64,000 nucleotides of DNA from Aselliscus stoliczkanus (Eukaryota > Chordata > Mammalia > Chiroptera > Hipposideridae): positions 75,988,687 through 76,052,686 of the forward strand of contig CM066732.1 of the NCBI GenBank assembly GCA_033961575.1, given 5' to 3'. A program made the position numbers and the translations under genes. The notes beneath the pieces are model-generated. The model was not told the origin of the DNA. It did no database searches and was given only the letters and a program-made list of their open reading frames with translations. Positions 1-12,191 of the stretch are shown in pieces; positions within the stretch are counted from its first letter, which is position 1, and each line of letters begins with the position of its first letter.

Positions 1-2293
1 AGGTTTGAGGTGCTCTTACCACCTAACAAGGGAATTTTTGCCGGAGTAACTAGAATTAATAGAGCTTTCACAACACACCAATTTTAATAAGGTTTCAGAG
101 CAGTGTGAGTAATAGAGGAGGGGAAGTGTCGTCACACTGTTCCTATTGTCGGGCTTCTCTGCGTAAACTCTTCTCAGCAGATACTGAATCACCACTGGGA
201 AATTAAACCCTTTTTGTATCTAAGAAATTAACCCCATAGCATCTCCGTTTACCGGTACAAACTGAACTTAAGAGTTTGCAGGGCTGTGAATGGATTTAAA
301 CAGGTTCTAGTTTGCAAATTTAACCCTAGAACTTTTAAACTCATTTCCTTCCATTTAATAAGAAAACAGTCTTTGCTGGAGTTATAAAGGGAGTTAGCAT
401 ATTTTTACCCTCAAATTAATGGTAGAACTGTTAAAATGAAACATCCATCATTTCATTTAGACTCTGTAGTATTGACGACTTCTTTCTTATTCCTCAGGTC
501 CTCTAATCCTTGGGGGTGGTGCTGGTAGGGATTTGAACAGCTGCACATTTCCAACATAGTATTCCCTAAATGGTGTCAAGTGACTAGGAATGAAGTTTTG
601 GTGACTGGATGATTTATTCATTCAGTCATCGTTGTTCCATCAGGGGAAACAATAAGAGGCTTTTGTTTGTGTTTCTGTGTGTAGGGTGTGAGGGACGAAG
701 AGAAGAAAATAGCTATATAATGAAAACTTGGTCCTCTTTTTTCCTGTCTCAAAAGAGGTCTTTATCTTCAAATTACTATAAATATATCATAAAAATAGAC
801 TATATACTGCATTATTCCATGTTTCTGGAAAGATTCTTTTTTTACTTCTCTATAAAAAAAGTAATGTATGAATGTTCTGATCATAAAATATTCAAATACT
901 ACAGAAATATACAGAGTGGAACACAAAAGCCTGCCTTCACCGCCTTTACCCAACCTCCCTCTCCCACTACTCAGCCCTGACAAAAATAGTGTTTTTGTTT
1001 TAAACCTCTATTACCCTGGTTTAGGGCAGTTTCACAACAACAGATGGCATATTGCAAGCAACAGGCAAATTCCAAAATATGGACAATCAGGAATCAGTGA
1101 AAATGAAACTCACTGTGGAGTACAGTCCCAGAAAGTGCCAGGGAAAATTGTGACAGAGTGACTGAATACAGATCAGGGTAGCTCCCCGTGAAAAAAGGGC
1201 AAATGGGGCCCGAAATATCTGAGTTTGCCTCTGGCCTGCCCCTAGCTAGTTGGATGTCCTCGGGCAACTTTTGTTTCCCCTACTGTAATGTAGGCATGGT
1301 GATAGCATGAAATGAGATCGTGTATATGAAACACCTTGCAAGTTCCTGATTTATACTAGGTCTTTGGCAAATATTAGTTTTCCTTCCGCTTCCAGGGGAG
1401 TTTTGTTGCATCTAAAACACACATTGGTTTGTTTCTGGTGAAGTTCCAGTTATGTCTGCTCATTTCTGGGGAAATTTATAATTATGTTTTGTACACTATT
1501 TATCAATAGTGAAAAAGAGGTTGCATGCTTTGCTCTCCTGCCAAGCTGTGTAGAGCTCGTCAGTGTTTTACAGGTTAATTAAAGGCTGATGTAGAAATAG
1601 ATCTGCATTGAATTTGGGTTCAGGCAATGTGTGTGGATTCAGGCAAGAGTGTTCAGGATTAAGAAATCCTGGTAACCGTGAGTGTGTTATTTGTCGGAAT
1701 CCTGTCTCATTAAATGTCTGATTCAAAGATCAAGTTGAATAATTGGGGAACAAAGATGCAAGAACATTGGATTATTTTAAAATTATTTGTGTAATATTAA
1801 CATGACTATTTGGGAGTTCAGAAGTTTTGGTTTTCGTCACCAAGAAAACTACTCTGCAATTATCCAAAAGGCAAGCTCATAACAAGGTGAAAGTATTTCG
1901 CATGAGATAAAAGATTAAGTCTTCTGGAGGGATCCAAGAGCAGTTTTCCGCAGTCTATGAAGCAAAGAGTGCCCCCTACTGGTTATCTTCCCGAAAGCCA
2001 GACAGCTAATGTTTTCAGAGGACTCTTAATTTGTGCAACACCATAAATATAACCCTTTATCTCTGCACCTTCCCTATTGAGTGACCCTTTTCTGAAGGCT
2101 TATCATCTGAAAAAGAGAGCAGTGATTCTTTTTGGTACCAATTTGATCTCTTAGAAGTGTGTCTGAGATACCATTTTAAATGTGATCAATTACGTCTATT
2201 GGATCCTGAGTTCTAAAGTAATCAGCATTTCAGGAGAAAAATTAAATGGAAGAAAGTGGCCCAAAAATATTTAACCGACTTTTACATTTTAAA
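1..2293. other. Intergenic DNA, no gene seen
   Basis: AT-rich sequence with no exon, RNA gene or recent repeat that I recognise. About 1245-1385 has the look of a decayed MIR-type element. The short open frames here have no recognisable protein features. Confidence 0.6.
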
Positions 2294-2303
2294 AATACTT
2301 TTT

Positions 2304-2409
2304 GGGCCGGCAGAGTGGCACGGTGGTTGGGAGCTGGCTTGGGACGTGGGCGGCCCCAGTTCGGATCCCACATGTGAGGGCCAGTCACATTGCCTGGGGG
2401 GGGGGGGAG
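2304..2409 (+). mobile_element. Short tRNA-headed SINE with a G-run tail
   Basis: The head has Pol III A-box-like (AGTGGCACGGTGGTTGGGAG) and B-box-like (GTTCGGATCC) segments. It is flanked by an 11-bp direct repeat AATACTTTTTG (2294-2304 and 2410-2420). Where other copies have an A-tail after the CACTGCCCTC-like end, this copy has twelve G residues. Confidence 0.85.
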
Positions 2410-2980
2410 AATACTTTTTGTTGTAGGCTAAATTAATCTCTCTGTGCTAGTTTTTAAAACTTCCTTAATCTATAATTATTTCAAAATAAAAAATTGAAAG
2501 AAAAACCCAGTGCCTTCTCCACAGCTTTAAATCATTTATATCTTTCTTTGAGCTTGTTGAATCATAAAGAAAATACCAATGACAAAGATAGAAAAATGTG
2601 CATCATTTGAAAAATGTATTTTCTATTCTTTTTCTTTCCCTGCTTCTCCTTTTTGCTGGTAGCCAGTAGCCCTTCCTGATACTCCTTGAAGGACCTGCAA
2701 AGATCCAATTAGAACAAGTATGCCCACACTTATCAGAAATCAGAGTTAACTGGACTAGTAATATGAACTAAGTCACTGTTTTTCATACATGTGTTTAAAA
2801 GCCGAGTCCTTATCTTCTCATGCAATGTTACCCAGAATTCACCTACTTTTCATTCATCCATGCATTCATTTATGTATTCCACAGTTGTTAAGCACCCATT
2901 ATGTGCTACATGCTGTCTATATGTCATGAATATGTGTCGCTTCTACCAGAACATTAAAACTAAAAAATTCTCTCTCTCTT

Positions 2981-2984
<4 letters not shown>

Positions 2985-3024
<40 letters not shown>
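2985..3024. repeat. (CA)20 microsatellite
   Basis: Uninterrupted CA dinucleotide run, preceded by a short CT-rich stretch. Confidence 0.98.
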
Positions 3025-3025
<1 letters not shown>

Positions 3026-3412
3026 AATCCCAGGCACGTGTCTTTTTCTTTCCCCCTCAGAATTCCTCTCTGTACTAACCCATGAACTCCAGAAAACAGA
3101 CTCAGGCTGGACCCAGTGCTCCTGTTGACTTGCCTACTCACTTCTGAAGGAAGTGTGGGGACTCACATCTTTCAACTAGTTTCTGTTGCCCTCAACGTGG
3201 CCCTGGATTGTTTCCCACCACAAAAACCTACAACAGGGCCTAGAAGAGGGAGAGATGGTGTTCTGCCCCACCCAGTGTTAATGCACACAAAGGGCAAAAA
3301 TCCCAAACTGCTCTTTTAATACATGCACAGCCCAAAGCCCACCTTTCCCCCTAGAGGACTGGCAGCTGGGATACCCCGTCTTACATCCAGGATCTCAGAA
3401 ATCTTTAAAACA

Positions 3413-3932
3413 GGGGCCAGCCGAGTGGCTCAGTTGATTAAGAGTTGGCTTGGGAGCGTGAGCTCTGAGCAGCAGGGCCATCAGTTTGGTTCCCACATGG
3501 GCCAGTGACGCTGCACCCTCTATAGCTAAGATGGTGAACAACAGCTCCACCTGGAGCTGAGCTGCCATGGGTGGCCAGCAACCAATGTGAGCAACCGGCA
3601 GCCGGCCAGAACTGCTGTGAGCTGCCATGAGTGGCTGTCAAATCACTTGCGACCGACTGCCTCACCCAGAAGAGAGCAATGATAATACCAACATGGGCCA
3701 GTGAAGCGACGTCCTCCACAACTAGACTGAAGAACAAAATGACAGCAACTTGTCTGTTCCCCTGCCCCGATTGCCCAACACTGTTCTCCTCCCCCAATTC
3801 CCCAATAAAGTCTTTTTTTTTTTTGAGGGCAGTGTCACTGGCCCTCATATGTGGGACCCGAACCCGGGTGTCCCAAGCCAGCTCTCAACCACTGCACCAC
3901 TCAGCTGGCCCTAAAGTCTTTTAAAAAAAAAA
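3413..3932 (+). mobile_element. Long tRNA-headed SINE, interrupted
   Basis: Long-type element with a tRNA-like head, a CAGC/GAGC-rich body and a C-rich tail ending in AATAAAGTCTTT. Near-identical 16-bp flanks (AGAAATCTTTAAAACA-like at 3397-3412, AGAAATCTCTAAAAC from 3933) are its target duplication. A short reverse SINE later landed in its A/T tail. Confidence 0.85.
3815..3911 (-). mobile_element. Short tRNA-headed SINE nested in a long SINE
   Basis: Reverse short-type element. The duplication TAAAGTCTTTT at about 3804-3814 and 3912-3922 shows that it inserted at the polyadenylation-signal end of the long SINE. Confidence 0.85.
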
Positions 3933-4198
3933 AGAAATCTCTAAAACAAAGTAGCCTGTCCTTATCAGGACTCCTTGGTTATCTTGTTCAATATAAAGCA
4001 GACAACAGAGCTGCCCTGTTTGAAATAGGGTGGTGCTCTGTCTCTTTACTCCTGTCCTTTCCCTGCCCTCCCAGGTTGGTGGACATTGGGATGCCTCTGT
4101 GGAACATCGTAGGGTTTTGTGAAATGCCACTGATCTATTTAAAACCCCTTATTTCACAGATGAGGCCCAAAGGTATTGTAAACTGCTGATATGGGACT

Positions 4199-4783
4199 TG
4201 TTGGGAGGGAGAAAATTTCCCCCCTCTATCCTTCTTTAGTTCTTATGCCTGAACTAATAATAAAATATTTAAATTGACACAAGACTAGATTAACAGGAGA
4301 AAAACTAATTTAACATGTGCGCATTGGAGAATCACAAATATGATGCTCAGATCATAAAATAAGGCTCAAAGAAATGATCGAACCAGGCACTTTTTTATAC
4401 TTTTTAGACAAAGCAACAATATATTGGTGAGAAGTTAGCAGAACAAAGAGAACGTTCATTAGAAAATCTAATCAAGGTTTAGATATTCGTTAGGAATCTA
4501 AATAAAGTTTGGGCTTGGGTAGTAAATTAGCAAAAGTGGTACAAAGTTTGATGATGACACATGCTTTCTCCTTTGGGTTATTTTAACTCTTGTGACAAGG
4601 TTGTCTTTCAGCTCTCAGGAGCAGAGAGGGCACCTATCACATGGGAGAGTCATCTTCTGTTTTAGGGGGACAAAGTGGTCAGGGTTTTCTTCTTGCATGG
4701 GCCGTTTCTTAAGTATCTTTAAACTAACATGATCAATATGCCATTGTGGGATATCTTGGAGCAGCCTGTCGTGAGCCCTAACA
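4199..4783 (-). mobile_element. Solo retroviral-type LTR (ERV1-like)
   Basis: About 585 bp with LTR termini TGTT...AACA. On the minus strand it has a TATA-like AAAAGTATAAAAAAG, then a polyadenylation-like region and a pyrimidine-rich end. No internal retroviral genes flank it, so it is a solo LTR. The ERV1 assignment is from general resemblance. I could not match a 5-bp target duplication. Confidence 0.65.
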
Positions 4784-5589
4784 AACTCAAACTGAGATCT
4801 GGTTTCAAACCACTTGCTCTTTCTCTTTTATCTCTATGAAGATTTATTTCTTCTATATCCCATTCCCTCTGAGCACAACTTGAGGCAGTTATACCTTGAA
4901 AAGCAATCTCATAAACTAATTTAAAATTGGATGTTTATAGCCAATAATAACTTGATAAATTATTTCTCTCAAGGTGTATCTGTCAAAGTCCTAGGAGGAA
5001 ACAGATGGTGCACTCAAATTAGGATCATTCAAGGTGTGTTATAAAGGTATGATTTGCATAGTGTGTAGTGTGTATGCAGTGTGTAGAGAGACCACAAGAG
5101 ATAGCAATATCAGGGCTATTTCCACACTGAGGCCTGGAAAGATGAAGAGAAGGAGCAGACTCTCTTGATTGACATGGAGACTGCCAGAAGAGGACCTGTG
5201 ACTTTTGGTCAAGGGACCCAGGCAACCCAAGGTGATCTTTCAGGGAAGAAATTGGGCAATTGTAACACCACCTTGACTGTCCTCTCTTCCTCTGATCTCT
5301 GCTGGGGATCTTCAATAGTTGAACCCAAATGGAAGCCAGGCATTGAACTAGTCCAGATGGGTCAGTCACCCTACAAAGCAGAATAAAGAAGAGTGGAGAG
5401 TGAATCAGGAGGGCAAATGGAAAATGTCTTTCAACAAAGTTATGTACAATTTAGCAAGGGAATCCTGGGGTTATCTAATGATGGCTCATTATGATACTGT
5501 AATTTATAATATATATATATATTTGGTCTTAGTTTCTGTTTCTAGCACAGACCTGAAAACTTTGGAATTTCCTAAGTGGTGACAGTGAT
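4784..5589. other. Unclassified ancient repeat-like DNA, no gene
   Basis: From about 4985 to 5440 the text resembles an old mammalian interspersed repeat, but I cannot name the family. The short open frames on both strands show no protein family features. Confidence 0.4.
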
Positions 5590-6228
5590 AAAGGTGTCAT
5601 TTGTTATGTTAATGAGGTAACTTTGGACCCACCTCAGAATGAGGGCTGACTACCAAGAAAACCAACCATGTCCTTAGAGGGTTGAAACTTTCAGTCCCAC
5701 CCTTCTAACCTCCAGGGTGCGGAAGGACTGGAGTTGAATCAATTGCCAACAGGCAAAGATTTAATCAATCATGTTTATGTAATGAAGCCTCCATAAAAAC
5801 CCAAAAGGACTGGGTTCTGAGAGGTCTAGGTAAATGAACCAGAATGCTTCCACATCCATTGGGCCAGGCCCCAAACTCCCTGAGGACAAGAAGCTCTTTT
5901 GGTCAGGTCCTTTTCAAATATCTTTTGTAATAAACTGGTAATTTAGTGAGTAAACCAGTTTTCTGAGTTCTGTGAGCCACTCTAGCAAATTAATTGAACC
6001 CAAAGAGGGGGTGATGGGAACCTCTGATTTATAGCCAGCTGGTCAGAAGTATAGGTAACAACCTGAACGTAACCATTAGCATCTGAAGTGGGGGCAGTCT
6101 TGTGGGACTGAGCCCTTACCCTATGGGATCTCATGTTAACTCCAGATAGATAGTGTCCGAATTAAGTTGGATTGTAGGGCACCCAGCAGGTGTTTGGAGA
6201 CTAGCTTGGTGTGGGGAAAAAACAAATA
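5590..6228 (+). mobile_element. Old ERVL-type LTR
   Basis: Resembles a mammalian LTR with an AATAAAC signal near 5929 (TAATAAACTGGTAATTTAG). It is followed at about 6233 by an eroded CATCAGAAGTGG, similar to the TGGTGTCAGAAGTGG primer-binding region of ERVL elements. The left edge is uncertain. A reverse fragment of the same family occurs near 57.7-57.9 kb. Confidence 0.55.
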
Positions 6229-6284
6229 CATACATCAGAAGTGGTGACAGAATCATACTCATCTAAAGATAGTGTTGATGTAAG

Positions 6285-6960
6285 AAACGTCCAAACCTGT
6301 TGAGTATTTTTATGAGTTTATTTGAGCCAAGCTGACAACAATCGCTGGAAAGAAAAATCTCAATGAACTGAGAAAATGCTCTGGAGAATGGCAGTTTTGC
6401 ATCTTATTTTATACATTAGAATATAGGAGGAGACGTAAGGAGGGTTACAGAAAATCTATTGGTGGTAGATTAAGTGGGTAGGAGAAAGCAAAGCATGTGG
6501 GTGGGAGAGGCAATCTCTAGGACTGGATAAAAAGTAAAATGGAGAGATACATATTTCTTTTATATTAGTGGATACAGGATGGTTAATAATTAACATTTAT
6601 AGCACATAGAGAGATAGTATGTGGGGAACAAGATAACAATGAGGGATTCTGTGGTCTCAGGCTCTGGGCCAGCAGTTGTGCCTTGAGGGGTACTCTAACA
6701 TTTCATAAATATGTTATCTTGGAAACAAAAAGACAATAGACAGGCTCACTTAAAGTAAAAATTGACCTTTGTCAAGGGGGCTACAGGCCTAGGTCATGAC
6801 TACCCACCATGACCCACTTTTAGTTAGGGATTTTTATATTCAGACCATCCTATGCAATTACTTTCCATCTCTGAGTTTGTGAGGCCCTTCATGCAGGGAT
6901 CCCCTGAATTTGTCAGGTTTAGCATGTGGCTCCTTTATTGTCCACAGTGAGATCTCAGGT
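6285..6960 (-). mobile_element. Old LTR, reverse orientation
   Basis: Read on the minus strand it has a TATA-like TATAAAATAAGATG box, then CAAATAAACTC as polyadenylation signal about 100 bases later, ending near TTTCTTACATC. That spacing is typical of an LTR U3-R-U5. No internal retroviral coding sequence is present. Confidence 0.5.
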
Positions 6961-8588
6961 TCTGTGCAAAAACAAAAGGAAAGGTCTTTGGGAGGGAGCT
7001 TTTCCAAATAACCTCAACTCTGGTTATTTGGGAATAACTCAAACTAATCTTACTGCAACGTGATGTTCTATGTATCTTTGACTCGATTCACATGTAGGGA
7101 TGTTTAGATGAAAGTGTTATAGTTTCTTAGGTCTACACAGGTGGCTGGGAAATCCCTGAAAGTATCGCCCAAGCAAAGAGGCAGAGCCTTGCTTAGAGTC
7201 ATAGTCATAACAGGCATGCATTGGTCCCAAGAAAAGAACTGAGATAAAATGGAAGGAATGGAACTTCAGATAAATAGGTTTTCAAAGTAACTAGTAGTTC
7301 CCAAAAGAAATTTCTCCAAAGTAAAAAAGAAAACATTAAAAAAAAAACACCTTAGGAGATTAATGTTACTATGTTTTGTGACTAATTTCTTAGTGGGTGT
7401 ATGTTTAAGCTTTGATTTAAACTAAGTCGATTGGCTCTTAAAAATCATATTATATCACTGATGTCTTAAAAATATTGTTGAAATCATTTAAAAGAACGTT
7501 TAAAATGCAAACTACATTTTTAACTTTCCTTTAAATAAATTAATAGAAAAAGGCTGATGTGAAAAAGATCTTGAAGAACAAAATATTTTAAACAGCATTT
7601 ACTTTAAGGAAAACACCCACCCACCCCCAAATTACAGAAAGATGGTTATAGCTAGTACCTATTATAACTCCACAAAGTCAAACCAGGGAAATGAATTTAT
7701 CTTGAATAGGAATGAGACCTTCAAATGGAGATATCTGAGATGTGATGGAGAACTAGGATGGGTATTGGACTGAATCTTTTGTTAGCAAGCAGTCAGAGCT
7801 GGGGAACCTATACATACAGCAAGATTCTGGAAGAAGAAAAAAAAGAACACAGAAATAATTTTAGTTTCTATCTTTCCTGCCACAGCCAATCCAGTCACTT
7901 AATGGAGGCAGTTCTATCTTTTACAAACATTTCTTGATCCATTTCTTTAACCTCCAGCTTGATTGCCACTGAGTTCATTTTGGTCCCTACCACATCATAC
8001 CTAGACAGTGTGATGACTTCCTAACTAGTGTCCTGTCTTTAGTTCCCCAACTTCCACCCTCTTTATCCAACTTCCACAACACAGGCAGAATTATTATCTA
8101 AGATGCAAGTCTGACCATTTACTCCTCTGCTTAATACAATGATTTTACATCAACTCAATATATTCTATATCAGTAATAAATTATTCTAAAATGTGGTGGT
8201 CTAAAACAACAATAATCACATATTCTCTCTCATGATTTCTATGGGTCAAGAATTTGGAAAGAGATTGGCCTGAAAGTTCTTGCTTGGATTTTTCATAAGG
8301 TTGAAATCAGATTTTAGCTGGGACTGCTGCTACCTAAGCAAGGATTACTGGGGGCCATCTTGGAGACTGGCTATTACACATACCTAGGATATTGTCTAAC
8401 CTTAAAATCTCCCCAGGCTATTCACCCTAAAGAACAAGGGCCTGCTATGTCCTAATACATCTCTAAGTTTGCTATTTCAGAAGTTACAATGTAATTCTTG
8501 ATTTATTTACTCCTAGGGCCCAGTAATTTAGGTGAAGGATCTACCTCAGTTGGCTCATTTATTTTTATTTTCTTGGGAAGCAAGGGTT
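6961..8588. other. Intergenic DNA with relic repeats
   Basis: No exon or RNA gene seen. About 7930-8150 and 8160-8400 resemble decayed interspersed repeats; the second has a MaLR/hAT-like text. Family names are not assigned. Confidence 0.45.
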
Positions 8589-8600
8589 AGTAATACTTTA

Positions 8601-8699
8601 TTTATTTATTTATTTTTTGAGGGCAGTGTCACTGGGACCCGAACCAGGGCCGCTGGCTTCCCAAGCCAGCACTTAACCACAGCGCCACTTGACAGGCCC
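8601..8699 (-). mobile_element. Short tRNA-headed SINE with (TTTA)n tail
   Basis: Reverse short-type SINE whose A-tail is a TTTA repeat on the + strand. A perfect 12-bp duplication AGTAATACTTTA occurs at 8589-8600 and 8700-8711. Confidence 0.9.
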
Positions 8700-8726
8700 A
8701 GTAATACTTTAAAATAAAACATTCTT

Positions 8727-8940
8727 AAGACTACATTTTCAGGGATCATTTCTATAGTTTGTTACTAGAGAAGTTTCTCTGATCGTGTAGAGCACCCAAA
8801 ACCATGAGGAGGAGCTGCAGTGTTCTCTCCTGAGCGTGAAGCCGGCTTTTGGTGTTGCTTTTGCAACTGCCACTAGCCATTGATGATCGTTCTTCTCTTC
8901 CTTTGGGAGAGTTAGGGGGAGAGAATGCAGTCTGAGTAGC
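8727..8940 (+). pseudogene. U3 snoRNA retrocopy (SNORD3-like), full length
   Basis: About 214 nt that align by eye along the whole of U3 small nucleolar RNA, the box C/D RNA that guides 18S pre-rRNA processing. Recognisable segments are the 5' CAGGGATCATTTCTATAG region, GAGCGTGAAGCCGGC (box B area), CATTGATGATCGTTCTTC (box C) and CAGTCTGAGTAG (box D). An A-rich tail follows, and a perfect 16-bp duplication AAAATAAAACATTCTT flanks it (8711-8726 and 8960-8975). That is the signature of L1-mediated retrotransposition of the RNA. Upstream is a SINE rather than an snRNA-type promoter (PSE/DSE), so I call it a pseudogene, although the box elements survive. Several substitutions relative to remembered U3 are present in the central stems. 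Confidence 0.9.
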
Positions 8941-9000
8941 AAAAATAAATAAATAAATAAAAATAAAACATTCTTTGGCTAGCATTACTGACAAATACAA

Positions 9001-9148
9001 TTTTTTTTTTTTTTTAAGCTGAGCCATCCTGCCACCTGTTGGCAGCTCAGTGGCTGCTCAGCTCAGGCCAGGAATCCAATCGGCAACCCTGTTGCTCAGA
9101 GCTCACACTCAAGCGAGCTCTTACCCAACAAGACACTCGGCCAGCCCT
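9001..9148 (-). mobile_element. VES-like SINE monomer
   Basis: Reverse element with a 15-T run on the + strand, then a GAGCCATCCTGCCACCTG body and a tRNA-like head ending in CGGCCAGCCC. This monomer type lacks the C-rich AATAAA tail of the long SINEs. Confidence 0.85.
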
Positions 9149-9198
9149 AATGTATTCTATTTTAAATACATGACTGAGAGATAATTTTGTATTTGTCT

Positions 9199-9655
9199 GG
9201 GCCGGCCAAGTGGCTTGTTGGTTAAGAGTTGGCTTGAGAGCATGAGCTCTGAGCAGCAGGGCCCAAGGTTTGGATCCCACATGGGCCAGTGATGCTGCGC
9301 CCTCTATAGCTAAGATGGTGCACAACAGCTGGGCTGCCGTGAGTCGCTGGAGATGGCGTTGGCTGCAGTGGGTCTGCAGTGGGCTGCGGTAAGCTACTAT
9401 GCGTGACCAGCAGCCAGCATGAGTGGCAGGCAGCCCACATGAGCTGCCATGAGCGGCCATCCAACGGCGGGCAACAGATCTGCCTCACCCAGGAAGAGCA
9501 CAATGATCACAATACCAACATGGTCCAGTAAAGCAACGTCCTCCACAACTAGACTGAAGAACAAAAGGACAGCAACTTGTCTGTTCCCCTTCCCCGATTC
9601 CCCAACACTGTTCCCTCCCCCAATTCCCCAATAAAATATTTTTAAAATAAATAAA
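9199..9655 (+). mobile_element. Long tRNA-headed SINE
   Basis: Complete long-type element with head, CAGC-rich body and C-rich tail ending CCCAATAAAATATT, then an (AAAT)n-like tail. No clear target duplication. Confidence 0.85.
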
Positions 9656-10017
9656 TAAATATATATATAAAATAGAATACATTAAATTAAATATGTATAT
9701 TTAGAGCAATATACCATACTTAATACTTAAAGTTTAATATGTTTGATAATTTAAGTTTGGCATACTCAATATTCAAAAACAACATTTAGTTAATAAAATA
9801 TAATATACCCAATATTTCTCATCTCTCTCTTCCTAAGACAAGATAATCATAGCACTCTTCTTTATTTCCTTTTATAGCAGTTCCCAACCCAATTCTTAGC
9901 ATAAAGTAGATAGATGGTCTTTAAATGTTTGTTGAATTGTATTAAATAATACCAGAAATAAATAATCCCCCAGCGTTCTCTTTGCAGTTCCTTCTGAATT
10001 TCTGCAGAGCAGTAGAC

Positions 10018-10150
10018 AGTATTATGTTCTAGGCACTATGTTAATTACTTTGCCTGTATTATCTCATTTAATCTTCATAGCAACCTTATGGGTGGTATTT
10101 TATTTTACCATTATTATAGATGAGAAAATTGAGGCTTAGAGAAGTTGGCC
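10018..10150 (+). mobile_element. MIR relic
   Basis: Contains the MIR-type series TAGGCACTATGTTAAT, TTATCTCATTTAATCTTC, ATTATAGATGAGAAAATTGA and GGCTTAGAGAAGTTG. These are shared with ancient mammalian MIR SINEs. Confidence 0.75.
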
Positions 10151-10318
10151 TCTACTATTCATATCCACTGCAAATTCTTCATATTCCATAGTCAGAGTCC
10201 ACAAAAAGACACTTCAGTTAACCTTATGCCCAGTTATGAATATACTGATTCTATGGTTCCTATCTGAAAGACTATTGTGTATGTATCTAGCAACAATATT
10301 ATTGAAAGTGCTATTTCT

Positions 10319-10737
10319 GGGCCGGCCAAGTGGAGCATTGGTTGGGAGTTGGCTTGGGACGCCAGCTCTGAGCATCAGGGCCCCGGTTCAGATCCCACAT
10401 TAGGGCCAGTAACGTTGTGCCCTCTACAGCTAAGATGGTGAACAACAGCTCGACCTGGAGCGGGGCTGCCGTGAGTCGCTGGGAATGGCATAGGCTGCAG
10501 TGAGGTTAGCCGGCAGCTGGTATGCACTTTCATGAGCTGCTGTGAGATGCCATGAGCCACCGTGAGCCGCCATGAGCCGTGGTGAGCGGTCGTCCAATGG
10601 CCGGCGAGCGACTCCCTCACCTGGGAAGAGTGCAGTGATAGTGCCAACATGGGCCAGTGAAGCGACATCCTCCACAGCTAGGCAGACAAGTTGCTGTTCC
10701 CCTCCCCCAATTCTCCAATAAAACCTTTTTTAAAAAA
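10319..10737 (+). mobile_element. Long tRNA-headed SINE
   Basis: Long type with AATAAAACCTTTTTT at the end. The body lacks the usual segment between the AGACTGAAGAAC box and the CTGTTCCCC tail, so it is an internally shortened copy. Confidence 0.85.
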
Positions 10738-10823
10738 ACCAAACTGTTTTTTCTTCAGGATATAGAGGAATGTGCTGTAGAGGACTTAAACAGAAAGTGT
10801 ACCTCTCCTTGCTTCTGAGATAG

Positions 10824-10940
10824 TTTTTTTTGTTTTTTTGTTTTTTAGCTGAGCCATCCTGACTGTTGGCAGCTCAGCTCAGGAATTGAACCAGTGACCC
10901 TGTTACTCAGAGCTCGCACTCTGAGCCACTCAGCTGGCCC
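10824..10940 (-). mobile_element. VES-like SINE monomer
   Basis: Reverse monomer with a T-rich (T7G)n-like tail on the + strand. Possible duplication CTGAGATA / CTGAAATA at its edges. Confidence 0.8.
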
Positions 10941-12191
10941 CTGAAATACAGTTTTATTGTTCTCATTTTTAAAGTTTGAAACCAAGATGTAGCTTATTAT
11001 TGGTATGAAAATTAAATACACTGCCTTTTTTTGCTTCCCCAAATGCTGTTGGTGCATTTTAGAAATGTAGAAATACATTATGTCAAAGATGTGGCCCATG
11101 TCCCTTGCTTCCCCTGGTCTGTTAGAGAATGTGATGACTATGACAATACATATGCTTCATAAAGCTGGGCTGACATCCTGTTGTCTTCCAGGAACTTGCT
11201 GGTTTTCTTTCATACATATACATTTACAAAATGCATCTGCAGAGCCAAGCATTTTTTATTTTGAGATCTTAAAGCACTTCACAGTCTCTGATTTCTGTAG
11301 TGAACTGAAGTATAATGTGCAATCTCTTACATGTCAAAGAAATGACCATTGATTTTCCAGGAAAAGAACACTTTTCTCTTCATGTAATAACTTAAGCATA
11401 TCTACTGAAGGGCTATTGTCATTATCTTCATCCTCACCATCATCCTCACCATCATCATGATAAACCTGTGCTGGGGGGAGAAATTCAATATCTAATGTTC
11501 CTTCCAGAGTTATAACTATTAAAGTTTAAGAACACATTTTAAAATTCATTATAAAGATGAGTCCTTTGGGAATAACTTGGAAGGCCTGGAGCCAGTAAAG
11601 AAAGAACTAAACTGCTCTATAAGAAATGAGTGAGAATTTGGAGGATCAAAGATAAGGAAGTTAGGGAAGGATGGGGGTTAAAGCAAAATGAGTGGGCACT
11701 GGAGCTGAGATCTGACCTGCTTTCTGCTCTCAAGCTGTGAATTGCAAAAACTCCTGAAGGAGAGCTGCCTTTTTCTAAATGTGCAGAAAGGTGTCATACA
11801 GGCCAGCAGTGACCCCAAGAGGGACCCAGCATAGTGTCAAGAGACTACAATCTAGATGGAAGGTATACACAGTGATTTCTCCATAGGAAGGGATGGACAA
11901 GGGATATTTGAGTTCAGAAATGTTAAAATCCAATTTAGGTCATTCTTTCATGGAACATCATCTCCTCCATGGCTCTCTTCATTTGATAAGATCTGTTCAC
12001 ATATAGTGTAAGTGAATGATGCTTCAGGGAGAAGAAATTGGGCAGTCTCCAGTGAGAAGATGAGGTGGAAAAAAGAGAAAAGAAACACTGAGTAGATGGG
12101 CTATAATGTTGCTGGAAGCAAGACCTCACTCAACAAGGGGACACCAAGAGGAGGCTAAACCACAAACTATCCTCAGAGACACTGGAATGAG
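10941..12191. other. Intergenic DNA, no gene seen
   Basis: Single-copy-looking sequence with a short TCATCCTCACCA imperfect repeat near 11428-11460. No exon or RNA gene recognised. Confidence 0.5.
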
